Assembly: GCF_010093815.1 (NCBI RefSeq)
Contig: NW_022985568.1
Location: 1-21,035, forward strand
Source: Pseudovirgaria hyperparasitica
Lineage: Eukaryota; Ascomycota; Dothideomycetes; Acrospermales; Acrospermaceae
DNA length: 21,035 bases
Reading direction: 5' to 3'
The notes under the pieces were generated by a model. It was not told where the DNA came from. It saw only the letters and a list, made by a program, of their open reading frames with translations, and made no database searches. Shown piece by piece: positions 11,271-20,711 of the stretch. A program made the position numbers and the translations under genes. Each line of letters opens with the position of its first letter. Positions within the stretch are counted from its first letter, which is position 1.

Positions 11271-11301
11271 TTATTAGTCAAGGGCTACCCTTAACTAATA
11301 A
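11271..11301. repeat. 31-bp palindrome before the LINE ORF1 start
   Basis: TTATTAGTCAAGGG and CCCTTAACTAATAA flank CTA, with a single mismatch in the stem. It is the same sequence as the core of 6481-6513 apart from two transitions. It ends 2 bases upstream of the ORF1 ATG on the minus strand, so the RNA hairpin would sit directly before the start codon. Confidence 0.9.
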
Positions 11302-11302
11302 A

Positions 11303-11542
11303 AAGGGGGTCGGTATATTAGCGTTCTAGTAGCGTAGTCCGTGCCTCTGTCTCCGTGAGGATTTTAAGAGGGTATATATATATCTTTATACGGCGATAAC
11401 GTCTTGGTTTCGACGCTACACGTACGTGCGTATAGTAGTAGTTGGTGTACTCGGTGTACTCTATCGATTAAGGTGTGTATCTCGCTGTATTACCCCAAAT
11501 GGACTAAGTTAGCCTCTTAGGGATGTAAAAGAAGTTTTGTAG
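11303..11542 (-). other. LINE 5' untranslated region
   Basis: About 240 bases lie between the palindrome and the right target-site duplication. They hold no reading frame I would trust. The stretch keeps CA and TG at a level like the rest of the LINE and unlike the tract beyond 11558, which supports 11542 as the element's 5' edge. LINE promoters are internal to this region, but I can point to no specific motif. Confidence 0.55.
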
Positions 11543-11557
11543 ACTAAAGATAGTATA
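11543..11557. repeat. LINE target-site duplication, right copy
   Basis: An exact copy of ACTAAAGATAGTATA at 6231-6245. Beyond it the base composition switches back to the strongly RIPed type, so the two copies mark the edges of the insertion. Confidence 0.8.
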
Positions 11558-12936
11558 GTAATAGTAGTAAGTAGATAGCTTAAAGACTAGATATATAGGC
11601 CTATTACGGTTAGTAGAGTAGTAGCTAATACTAGAGTTAGAGTAGAAGAGATATTTAGAGCCGGCCGTATAGCTCTTAATATACTTAAAGTATATTAAAC
11701 TATAGTTCGCTATTTTTCTATAGTATAAACTATAACTACGTTTAGTATCTTTAGTAATCTAGACCTTATTATTAGAAGGGCTAGACTTAGAGTAAATAGT
11801 AAGGTTCTAGAAGAACCTAGAGTAACTAAATTAGTCTATATTAGACTAAAGAGAGAGACGGCGTTTAGAGTAGGGCGGCGAGAGTATAGGCTCTTAATTA
11901 TTATCTATAATAAGATCTTCTTTATCCTCTAAAGAAGGTAAAGTAGATAGATAGTATAAGAAAGTATAAGTAGACTTTATAGCCGCTTCTTCTATAACGC
12001 TAGTACTAGAATTATCTAGATTAGAGCGACTAGTAGCTATATTAGTAGTAATAGTAGTAGTAGCCTTAGCTACCCTTCTCTATAACTTAGTATACTCCTT
12101 TATACTACTATAATAAGTAGTCTTCTTAGCCGGTATAGATAGAGTAGAGGTAACCCCTTTAGAGTAAGTCTTATAAGAAGAGAAGATAGACTTAGAAATA
12201 GAACTAGTATTAGATATCTATATATATATATTAGCTAGAGATCTAAGAATAAAATATTTATCCCTTAAGAGTAATTAGAAAAGCTAAATTAGTAACTATA
12301 ATAACGCGAATAGATTATATAAGACTAGTTCTAATAAGAATAGACTACTCTAAACCCGAATAGACCTAAACTAGAGAAGATAGTATAGAAATTAATAACT
12401 TACCTTAAGAGTAAGGTAGATATACTAAAGAAAAAAATTTAGAATAAGAGAACTAAATATAAGCTTAGTTAATATAGTAGTTATATAACTATAGAGCTAT
12501 CTCTAAGGTAGTAGCTAGAAAGTAAGAGATAAGCGTATATATAAGTTAATAAAAGTAAACTAGAGACTTAAGTTTACTAAGGTAAAGGCTATTAATAATA
12601 TTATAAAGATTTAATTAGATATATATATAAATATAATACTTATAAGATTATAGATTTATATATAGTTAAGTACTTTAGAGCGAAGTATAAAAAGAAGAAG
12701 AATATTATTAGAATAGATACTAGAATAGACTTAACTAGACTACTATAGTCTAGTATAGTCCTATAATAGATAGACCTAGGTTAAGTTAGCTAGATTAAGC
12801 GAAACTACTATATAAGTAGACTATATATACTTAATTCCTACTCTTTAGGAATTAACCTTATTATAAGAGTAGACTATCCTTTTAAATATATTTCTAAATC
12901 CTTCTATAATCTATTAGACTACTATCTTATATCTAT
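11558..12936. other. Unassigned RIP-degraded tract, right half
   Basis: This continues the 4966-6230 tract once the LINE is removed. Almost no CpA or TpG remains (12421-12540 has none). On the minus strand a Ser/Thr-rich frame can be followed from about 12420 to 11560 with only TAG and TAA stops (for example KGVTSTLSIPAKKTT, then LPSLEDKEDLIIDNN). On the plus strand an alternative Leu-rich frame is also followable. I recognise no domain in either, so I cannot say which strand was coding. There is a perfect 10-bp stem hairpin at 12831-12855. Confidence 0.4.
12831..12855. repeat. Perfect 10-bp inverted repeat
   Basis: TTAATTCCTA and TAGGAATTAA are separated by CTCTT. It lies 80 bases to the left of the family B insertion and contains ATTCC, the same 5 bases duplicated by that insertion. 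No function can be assigned. Confidence 0.6.
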
Positions 12937-12941
12937 ATTCC
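12937..12941. repeat. Family B target-site duplication, left copy (ATTCC)
   Basis: ATTCC directly adjoins the outer edge of the left LTR and is repeated at 20914-20918 beyond the right LTR. Five bases is the usual duplication length for Ty3/gypsy integrases. Confidence 0.85.
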
Positions 12942-13143
12942 TATAATAGATGTGACTAAGGTGTTACTATAATAGTAATTAGAATATATTATAATTTAAC
13001 TTAGAGAGAGTAGGGGTGGCTCGTATAGGTTATAGCTTAAGTATAGTCTTAAGCGAGATCACGTGATACCCCTATACTAGTCTCTATCCGTCCCGGCTCC
13101 GTTATATAACGCTAGAGATAAGGTAAAGCCGAAGTCCATAATA
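12942..13143 (-). repeat. Family B 3' LTR (left)
   Basis: 202 bases, aligned without gaps to 20712-20913. On the minus strand it starts TATTATGG (a RIPed TGTTATAG) right after the polypurine tract at 13157-13144 and ends at the ATTCC duplication. Differences from the right LTR are all C/T or G/A, for example CCCGG against CCTAG. Confidence 0.92.
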
Positions 13144-13157
13144 TACTCTTATTCTCT
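13144..13157 (-). promoter_or_regulatory. Polypurine tract of the complete family B element
   Basis: On the minus strand AGAGAATAAGAGTA directly precedes the 3' LTR, the place where plus-strand priming occurs in LTR elements. The truncated copy at 757-770 differs by one base. Confidence 0.7.
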
Positions 13158-13320
13158 AGGGTTATCTTAGGGACCGGCTTAGTATTTCATATAATAATAA
13201 CCGGCTCGGTTAGGTCTTAGGTTTACGGTCTTTATATCGTACTATATAATAGTAGTAGGGCTATATATTACGTCCGGTAAGATGGCCGTATCCTATAGTC
13301 GTGTCTCGGTCGTGTAATAG

Positions 13321-13671
13321 AGGAGGGTTCCTCTATAACGGCGTCGTTAGTCATATAATCGCACGGTAGTAGCACCTCGTGGTTACGTCCTAGCGGTTAC
13401 GTGGTAGAGGAAGGTTCCTTATATTATAGCGTCGTTAGTTATATAATCGCATGGTAGTAGTATCTCGTAGTTATATTCTAGCGGTCACGTAGCGGAGAAG
13501 GGTTCCTTACCTTACGGCGTCGTTAGTCATGTAATCGCACTATAGTAGTATCTTATAGTTGCGTCCTAGCGGTCACGTAGCGAAGGTAGATTCCTTATAC
13601 TACGGCGTTATTAGTTATATAATTACACGGTAGTAGCATCTTATAGTCGCGTTCTAGCGGTCACGTAGCGG
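13321..13671. repeat. Four tandem copies of an 87-88-bp unit
   Basis: Unit starts are at 13321, 13408, 13496 and 13584, and a fifth begins at 13672 but is not completed. Each unit has a GGTTCC-like start, GGCGTCGTTAGT, a run ending GTAGTAG, and CTAGCGGTCACGTAGCG. Differences between copies are mostly transitions of RIP type. The array lies in the non-coding stretch between the antisense ORF and the 3' LTR of family B, and could hold regulatory sites for either transcript. Confidence 0.88.
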
Positions 13672-13676
13672 AGGTA

Positions 13677-13837
13677 GGGTATCCTACGCACGAACCGCGC
13701 GTCTTATTTATTATTATCTATTTTAGAACCGGTTCTTCTCCGGGCCAGGGGTTAGATAGTAGTAGTAGGGTAGCTTACGTACGACCCGCGTTTATTATTA
13801 TTATTATCTATTTTAGAACCGGCTCTACCCCGGCCCA
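13677..13837. repeat. 71-bp direct duplication, offset 91 bp
   Basis: Bases 13677-13747 (GGGTATCCTACGCACGA to CCGGGCCAG) and 13768-13837 (GGGTAGCTTACGTACGA to CCGGCCCAC) are diverged copies. Each contains a TATTTATTATTATC-like run followed by TATTTTAGAACCGG. The pair adjoins the 88-bp array and is a separate repeat. Confidence 0.8.
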
Positions 13838-14276
13838 CACGATTTTCCCCAATACGAGTATATAGGTTCTACGTCTAGCGACTTTCTTCTTCTTTAACTA
13901 CTATTATACCTACTATCTCGATACCGCGTAGTAGCTACTACGATATTAGTAAACTCGTATACCACCTCGTAGCTTCTATACTATTATTATAAGCGCGCTA
14001 GGCCTAAATAGGCCCATTATAGAAGCCGGCGCCGTCTTAGCGGTGGCTATAGATGCTAGGGGTTAAGACCCTAATAATCGACGCGCGCCTAGGCGCTAGG
14101 AACCGCCTAACCGCACCGTGAGTAGGTCCTATCCCTATACCGTTCCTTATACTAACTAGGTAGATTATTCCTCCTACCGTCTCCCGATAGGCTAAGCCTA
14201 TTTACTATATAGAGCTATATATTATAGAGGGTAACTCGTTAGAAAACGAGCGTACCAAGTCCGTATACTTCGTATA
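13838..14276 (+). other. Non-coding stretch upstream of the antisense ORF
   Basis: No domain or convincing frame is seen. It includes a small perfect inverted repeat at 14001-14014 (GGCCTA, AA, TAGGCC) and another at about 14187-14201 (ATAGGC, 3-base loop, GCCTAT). It lies directly upstream of the TATA box and start codon of the antisense ORF, so it is the likely promoter region of that gene; this is inferred from position only. Confidence 0.4.
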
Positions 14277-14291
14277 TTATATATATATAAA
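14277..14291 (+). promoter_or_regulatory. TATA box of the antisense ORF
   Basis: TTATATATATATAAA is followed by AGGCC and lies 47 bases before the ATG at 14339. That spacing fits a TATA box with a transcription start about 30 bases downstream and a very short 5' leader. TATATA runs are common in RIPed DNA, so the call rests on its position and on the surrounding sequence being less TpA-rich. Confidence 0.45.
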
Positions 14292-14338
14292 GGCCCTAGA
14301 GAAGACTAGGGTACTTAAGTACGTGCCGTCTCTACACT

Positions 14339-15412
14339 ATGGTAGCGCCTACTAATCTAGAGCGTAGCTATAAGCCTAGCCGTAGTACTAACTATATAAA
14401 GTACTATACGTCGAAAGGGATCTACTTATAGGATACTAAGGAGCTCGCTATGTACCCGGCCCTACGTAAGGCGTAGAGCCGCCTTAAGAAGTTCGTGCAC
14501 GAGTTAGTTAATAATAACTTTAGTTATATAATAGACCGTGGTAGTCGCGGCCTAGACCCGACTAAGCCTTCATCCGGTAAGTAGCCGTGTATAAACTCTA
14601 AGTTCTACCGTCTATACGAGGACTATAAGTCTAACTTAGAGATTATATATATCGTCCGCCGTAACGCTAGCATCGTTAGTTAGATCCCTATAACGCCTAA
14701 TCGCGGTGCTATCACGGTAATTAAGACGCTATATCGTGGTAGTAGTAACCGTAGGTAGCTTAGTAGTGTAATTCACTAGATGAATTAGTATATATCGTAT
14801 AACGAGGCCTAAATAGGCGAGTTACGCACTAACATCGGCGCCCTATAGATATATACTTAGTTAGCCTAATTACTACTATCTTAACACGTAACGTAGGGTT
14901 CGATATAGTAGGTCGCTTCCGGCCTAGCACGCCTAGCCGAGCCGCCGCCTTACTAACTCCTTATCTAGGCGGTTATAGAGGAGGAGGAGCCTCGTTTAAG
15001 TAGTAGTCGCCCGCGCCGTCCTTAGCTAAGCGGCCCTAAGGAGTCGCCCACCCGTAGCCCGCGCTATTACTATACTACCCCCCGCCGGCTCCCTATTACT
15101 CCCCCCCCGTAGGAGGCCTTACCGTTACCACGCCGTCTCTATACCCCGCCCCGCCGCTATAACCTATCCCGGCGCCGCTCTCGCTCGCCGGAGCGCCGTA
15201 GCCGGTCCCCCGACCGCCGCGACCGGTCCCCTTACCGCTATAACTAGTCCCCCCGCTACTATAACCATTCCTATAAGCGTTACCGCCGATCCCGTAACCG
15301 CCGGCGTCATACTATTAAGGGTCGTCGCTTATTATATTATTACCGGTCGCCGTCTCGTAGCCGCTATAGCCGCCCTAATAAGGTATATAACTCCCTCTCG
15401 CCGCTAAGCTAG
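14339..15412 (+). pseudogene. Antisense Arg/Ser-rich ORF in the family B element (novel, RIP-broken)
   Basis: This plus-strand frame runs from ATG 14339 for about 358 codons, opposite to gag-pol and tail-to-tail with it. It may extend to 15463, since the TAGs after 15409 could be former CAG or TGG. All interruptions are TAG or TAA, none TGA, as RIP would give. The first 200 codons look like an ordinary folded protein (MVAPTNLERSYKPS at the start; RLKKFVHEL; GAITVIKTLYRGSS). After an acidic EEEEP patch at about 14980, the C-terminal third is dense in Arg-Ser, Ser-Pro and Tyr (RRRSRSPERRSRSPDRRDRS), like the RS domain of splicing factors. I recognise no family. It could be a captured host gene, a nuclear or RNA-binding accessory protein of the element, or, less likely, an artefact of GC-rich sequence. 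Confidence 0.6.
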
Positions 15413-15687
15413 ATTAATAGTCGCCCCCGCTACTAGGAGCCGGCCTAGGGGAGAACTAGATAACTAACCTTATAGTTAGGATTTATAGTTAAGGACCGTG
15501 CCGGCCCCGGCGCCGTATAGACCTAGGGTAGAGCTAGAAGAATAACCTTTTTATGTCTTAAGGAGGGTGTCGGTTTATTATTAGGTTACTTAGGTACTTA
15601 GCGTTTAGCGTTTAGTCTTTATAGAATCTCTACTCTTATATCGGGTTATTAGGGCCGCTATAGGCCCGTAATAGTAGATTAATATCT
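15413..15687. other. Spacer between the 3' ends of pol and the antisense ORF
   Basis: About 275 bases lie between two converging reading frames. Nothing codes convincingly. Terminators or polyadenylation signals for both transcripts would have to lie here, but no clear motif stands out. Confidence 0.4.
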
Positions 15688-18600
15688 TTATTTAGGGATA
15701 CGCTAAAGTCGTAGGCCGTTATATAATCGCGCGCTACTATACCGGGCCTTAAACCTATCTAGTGCCTCGGTATTCTCCATGTCCTTAAGTGGTACCTATA
15801 TTAGCTATAGCCAGCCCTTCTATTTTATAAGTACTTGCCTCTTATTTCGCCTATATGCGTTTTTCGCCTAAAGGATATTCTTAACCTCGTATTTAGTAAC
15901 GTCCTCGTCGGCTTCGTTAAGTTCGAGTACCGGGCCTAGACGAGTATCTAGCTACTCCTAGCTAGGTAGGGGGTCCTCTACGGCGCGCTCGACTAGGCTA
16001 ATATAGACCATCTTATAAAGGTCCCCGGAGAGGTCGAGGGTTACTATTAGGGGGGTAGATTAGGTAAGAACCCTATACTTAGCCTATAGCTAGTCGAGTT
16101 TCCGGCTTAGGCGATTAGTCTTTACGTTTCGGAGTAAGAACCATACTATATTACTAATCTTAAAGCGTTTAGCTAGGCGGCGTAACCGGTTAGCCGAGTC
16201 CTAGAAATGTTACTCGGTCTAGGCGATAGCCGTCTACGCTAGGGTAGTACCGTCGTAGAGGTACTTAAGGAAGTTTATAGCCCGGCCTTTCGCCGAGGTC
16301 GTAGAGGTATTAGAGAGTGGCCGTCGCGGTAATAGTTTAATATAGTATCTATTTAGAAGTAGATTCGGTGCTATACCGGTTACTAACGAGGTGCGGTTAT
16401 TTAGGGCGAGCTAGCATGCTAGTAGGTACTCCGGCTAATTAGTTTACTCGAAGGTTACTATAACGCGAAGTACCGCCTAGACCTTCTAGTTTACTCGCTC
16501 TATACTACCGTCGGTCTACGGATAGTAGACCGTAGAGAGGTCCTAGTACACGTCCGTTATAGAGTAAAGGGTTATCTAGAACTACCCTAGCTAGTCCGAG
16601 CCCCGGTCGGTAATAATAGACTATAGAAACCCCTAGAAACGCTACTATATATCGCGGAATCGCGCCGCGTAGTCCTTAGCCACTATAGAGGTTATCGCCT
16701 CTAGCTAGATGAATTTTAAGAGCCGATCCGTAATAACGAGTAGATACCGGGGCCGTAACGGGTCCGATTAGGGAAGGTCGGTTATAAAGTCTATAGAAAT
16801 CTAGGACTAGAAACGGTCTAGTATCGGAAGCGGCTAGAGGAGCCTAGGGGCCTTACGCCGATTTATATAAGCTCCGTAGTAGTTATAGTTCCGTATAAAT
16901 CGCCGGATATTAGCCTATATATACTTCTAGTAGTATTCCCGCCGGATAGCTACATATATCTTATTCTTACTAGGGTAGCCCACGAGGGGGGAAGCGTAGG
17001 ACCTCTAGATAATAGTTATTATAAGCGGTTCCCATTCGGGTACCTAGATAACTCCCCGCCATATAAGTATCCCGTATACTAATATAGTATAGTCCGTAAC
17101 CTATTTAGTCGTAAGCACCTCCGGTAGAAAGAGGTATACCCCGTCTACTACGGCCGTATAGCGGATCTAATACGCCGGGACGGACTAAGCGGCTTAGTCC
17201 TAAAGCTCCTAGAGGTAGAGATCGGTAAAGATACTTTATCCCTATAGAAGGCGATCCTTCCCGGAGTAGATACTTATAGATACTATTTAGATAGCTCGCG
17301 AGGCTATAAGCGACCCCTATAGAAGGGACTTCTTAGACGAGTCCTAGTTACGGCGGCTAAGGGCGTCCGGGCGAGCCGCCTAGGATCCCGGCCGGTATAC
17401 TAGGTCGTAGTTAAAGAGTATAAGCTAGTTAGACTATCGCTACTACCGCGGGACGAGAAGATAAGACTTAGTAAAGTACTTAAGGTTCTTATAGTCTATA
17501 TAGATCGTGAAAGGGTAGTAAACGCTCCGGAGCTCGGGTTCCTATATCTAGAGGTACTAAACTACGGTAAGGAGCTCCTTATCATAGATTATATAGTTCC
17601 GTTAGGCGGCCGTAAGGGCCGCAGAGTAGTAGGCTATCGGGTGCTAAATACCCCGAACCCTCTAGAATAGGCACCCACCCGTCGCGTGGCTAGAGTAATC
17701 CGCCTTAACTATTATATCGCGCGTCTCGTCCTAGGATTAGAGAATAGGTCCTATAATAAAAGTATTCTTAAGCTTAGTAAACGCGCGGTCCTCGGTTAGG
17801 CCCTAGTAGAAGGCCGCCCCGGCCCTAGTAAGGGCGTAGAGCGGGGCCGCTACGGTGGAGAAGTCGGGAAGAAAGTTACGGTAGAAGTTTATAAATCTAA
17901 TAAATCGCTAGACGCCCCGGACCGTAGTCGGGGGCTTCTAGTCCTAGATCGCGGTAATTTTCTCCGGGTTAGGGCGGATTAATTTACTAGCGGTAATAAC
18001 GTACCCTAGGTACCGGACTTCCTTAGTAGCGAAGCGGCACTTAGTAAGGTTATAGTAAAGGTCCGCTTTAGTAAGGAGAGATAGAATAGTCTTTACGGCG
18101 GCCTAGTGGTCCTCTAGCGTACCCGGGGTATAGATAAGGATATCGTTAAGATACGCTATATAGGTTACCCCTAGGACCCCACTTAGTACCCCATTAATAT
18201 AGCGCTAGAAGGAGGCTAGAGCACTAGAGAGACTAAACGGAAGCACGGTCTATTTAAAGAGGCCGAACCGGGTACGGAAAGCCGTCTTATGTTCGTCGCC
18301 GGCGGCCACCCGTAGTTTATAGAATGCCACCCGAATATCGACCTTACTAAACCATAACGCGTTACTAATAGTATATAGGGTTTCGCGTATTAGAGGAAGC
18401 GGGTATCAATCCTACTCCGTAATACCGTTAAGGGCTCTATAGTTAATATATAGCCGCTATTTCCCTCCCGGCTTAGGGACGAGTAATACTAGCGCCCTAG
18501 CCGTAGAGGAGCTAGCCCGTATCTAACCCTTATCTATAAGATCCGTAAGCTAGCGGCGTAGCTCTACTAGCTACTCCCGAGATATAGCGTAGAGGGGTCC

Positions 18601-19400
18601 CTAAGGGAGGTTTACTAGGGTCCCCGCCGGGGTAGACTTAATATAGATATAGTAGTTAGTGCTCCTCTAGTAGGGGGGTAGCGCTAACGCCTTCGCCTTA
18701 TCGAAGAGGTCGCGGTAGGCGTGTAGCTTTAATAGGAGCGGGCGCCTATCCTCCGTAAGCTCGGACGCGTCCTAGTCGGGTATTAGAGGTGGCGGGGGGA
18801 GTATAAGCTATAGAAGGCGGGTGACATCGCGGATGCTAGTAGCGACCACCCGTCCACGGCGATAAGCCGTCTCTAGAGCCCCTATAATACGACCCTTCTC
18901 GGTAAGCACCCGAATGCGCGTTAGGCGTATATAGATGTTTATATCCTAGGCTATAAGGCCGTAGGCGCGGTAGAGCGTAATCTCGTCTACCCGTATATTA
19001 ATAACGGCGCCGGCCTAGTAGAGCCACGGGCTCCTAAGAATAAGATCCCGGTCTAGCCCGGGCACCACGTAGGCGGAGAGGCGCTATCTCTATCTAGTAA
19101 TATCGTACCATATAGTAACGACTTCCGTAATCTCCGGTCCCGACGCTCCGTTAGCGGTAAGAGCTACTCGACGACGTAGGACTAAGATACGCGACTTAGC
19201 TACGTCCCCCGTAAGGGATAGGCTAACTACCGCGAAATACTCGCACCCTATATCTACTAAGGCGTCTATATACTTCCTATCCTAGAGGAATAGCGATATA
19301 ACGGGTGGCGGCCCGTCTATAACCCGAGCGGGTACGCTATCCTCCGGGTCGGAGCCGTAATCTTAGTCGCCTATAGCTTTATTCCCTACTAAATATTATA
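15688..19400 (-). pseudogene. pol: Family B pol: protease, RT, RNase H, integrase, chromodomain (broken)
   Basis: One minus-strand frame carries all domains. The protease has LVDIG at 19260-19246 (DTG expected). The reverse transcriptase has NYRALNGITE, FSKVD, KTAFRTRFGLF and YLND at 18153-18142 (YLDD expected). The RNase H has the YRNFLPDFSTVAAPL lead-in and an ADYSSHATGG block. The integrase has SIDFITDLP with Asp at 16791, TDRGSD with Asp at 16608, and Glu at 16500. The chromodomain is near 15888-15790 (EVKNIL; K-stop-KGW). The frame ends at TAA 15690-15688, which could be a RIPed CAA. It starts in the gag 3' region, -1 relative to gag. RT wording differs clearly from family A, so the two are separate families. 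Confidence 0.92.
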
Positions 19401-20640
19401 ACGTCCCCCAACCCGGGCTATAGTAAGGGACTATACTTCCCCCGCCTCGGAGTCGGAATTAGTATTATTCTAGGCCGGGGCCGCGACCTTAAGCGCCTGT
19501 ATATTAACGGCGTTTAGGTAGCCCCGTTATTAGTAGCTAGCCTAGCTACACCGGGTATACACGCCCGCTATATAGCGCTCCTAGAATAAATCCTTCGGAA
19601 TCCACGAAGGAGGCTCTTTCTTCTTAACCCCGTTCTTACTCTTCGCCGCTAGTAAGGTAGCTCGCTCCTTACCCTTTATCTTAACGGCCTTAATAGTAAC
19701 CGCTAACATCGTCGTATCGCCGTCCTTATCCTTACCCGGCTTGCTTTAGGGCGCCGTGTTTTACCTAGTACGGAGCCGGAATAACTCTATATCTATGCCG
19801 ATATCTCTAAGGCGGCCTACTACGGCCTCGTATTAGTCCGGGAGGCCCTAGTTTAGGGCTACTACCCGGGTCTTCTAGTTAAGGCCGTCCCGGAGCCGTA
19901 TAAGCTTCTAGTCGTCGGCCTAGTATATTCCCCTAGCCTCCTAGAGGGCGGTATAGAACTAGACGAAGTAATCTATAAACAGCTCCTTAGCCTTTTATAC
20001 GATTATATTTAGCCGTTAAAGGGCCCGCTCTTTAGTATATATATCTCCGAACTAGAACTTAAGGTAGTCTAGGAACGCGTATAGGTTCTAGTTACCGTTT
20101 AGCCCCCTAGTAGAATATACCACGCTAACCCCCTTCTATACCTTAGGCGCTAGGTTAGCCTAGATAAGGGCTATCTAGTCCCTATAGGTGCTAATAAACT
20201 CGGCGTCCCGGGTAATCTTATACTATATTATAACGGACCACGTATAGAAGAGAGTCTTAGACCCGTTATACGGATCGCCGAGGGGGAGAGACTTCCGTTT
20301 TATAGGCCGGTCAAGTATAATATACGGGGCCGATAGTAGTAAAGTAGGGGCGTGTATAGATAGGGCCGGGTCGGGCCTATATAGGCGCTAAGGTATAGCT
20401 AAGGAGGGGTCGGGCTAGGGTAGGGACGAATCCCTATAGGTTAACGTGGTAGGAGTACGGCTATATACTTCGACCGTAACTAGGCGGGCGTTAATATACT
20501 ATAGCGCCGTATAGACGCTCTACTTAATATTAGATATACGAGACTCGCTTACCGCTTAGACGGCCGTAATAGACTTATATACGGCCTATATTTCGTCTTA
20601 GAAGCTAAGGAAGGAGTTAGAGAGTTACCGTATTAGATTA
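19390..20640 (-). pseudogene. gag: Family B gag (broken)
   Basis: The frame carries a Gag capsid-like stretch (DPYNGSKTLFYTW near 20270; LYAFLDYLKF-stop-FGDIYTKERAL near 20085-20020; ELFIDYF) and a CCHC-type zinc knuckle near 19560-19510 (TRCS-stop-ASY, where the Cys and His have partly become Tyr). It then gives way to pol in the -1 relative frame, so Gag-Pol would have been made by frameshifting or another recoding step. The start is not certain because ATG itself is a RIP target. Gag packages element RNA into virus-like particles; the zinc knuckle binds it. In-frame stops are TAG or TAA. Confidence 0.8.
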
Positions 20641-20699
20641 GAGTCTTACGGGTTAAGACTATCTTATACTATAAGACCACGTATAGGAAGAGGTTAATA

Positions 20700-20710
20700 A
20701 AGTTAAATTA
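20700..20710 (-). promoter_or_regulatory. Candidate self-primer binding site of family B
   Basis: On the minus strand TAATTTAACTT begins one base after the 5' LTR. It is exactly complementary to AAGTTAAATTA at 20772-20762 inside the LTR. In the Tf1/sushi branch of Ty3/gypsy elements the first 11 bases of the RNA fold back onto the primer-binding site to start reverse transcription, and the length matches. I see no TGG-type tRNA primer site here. Confidence 0.55.
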
Positions 20711-20711
20711 A

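Larger units (their letters stand above)
6246..11542 (-). mobile_element. Tad-like LINE (non-LTR retrotransposon), minus strand
   Basis: A 5.3-kb element bounded by a 15-bp target-site duplication, with its parts on the minus strand in this order: 5' UTR (11542-11303), ORF1 (11268-10021), ORF2 (about 9870-6506), 3' UTR (6505-6261) and an ATT-type tail. ORF1 has CCHC knuckles; ORF2 has an AP-type endonuclease and a reverse transcriptase with intact YADD. This architecture and the RT wording match fungal Tad1-clade elements. The sequence keeps far more CA and TG than its flanks, so it inserted into DNA that was already heavily RIPed, or has been RIPed less. It seems full-length but its ORFs carry TAG and TAA stops. 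Confidence 0.88.

Noticed and set aside
6481-11301. The two palindromes as the LINE's target-site duplication
   Set aside because: They would leave the element without UTRs or tail. The exact 15-bp repeat ACTAAAGATAGTATA further out, next to the ATT-type tail and at the composition change, fits better.
12370-12410. A short intron on the minus strand (GTAAGT to CTAG) in the unassigned tract
   Set aside because: At about 40 bases it is very short for a filamentous fungus, and TAG and GTAAGT-like strings are common in RIPed DNA; there is no recognised gene around it.
13321-13671. CRISPR-like array
   Set aside because: Units of 87-88 bp abut without spacers, in a eukaryotic retroelement.
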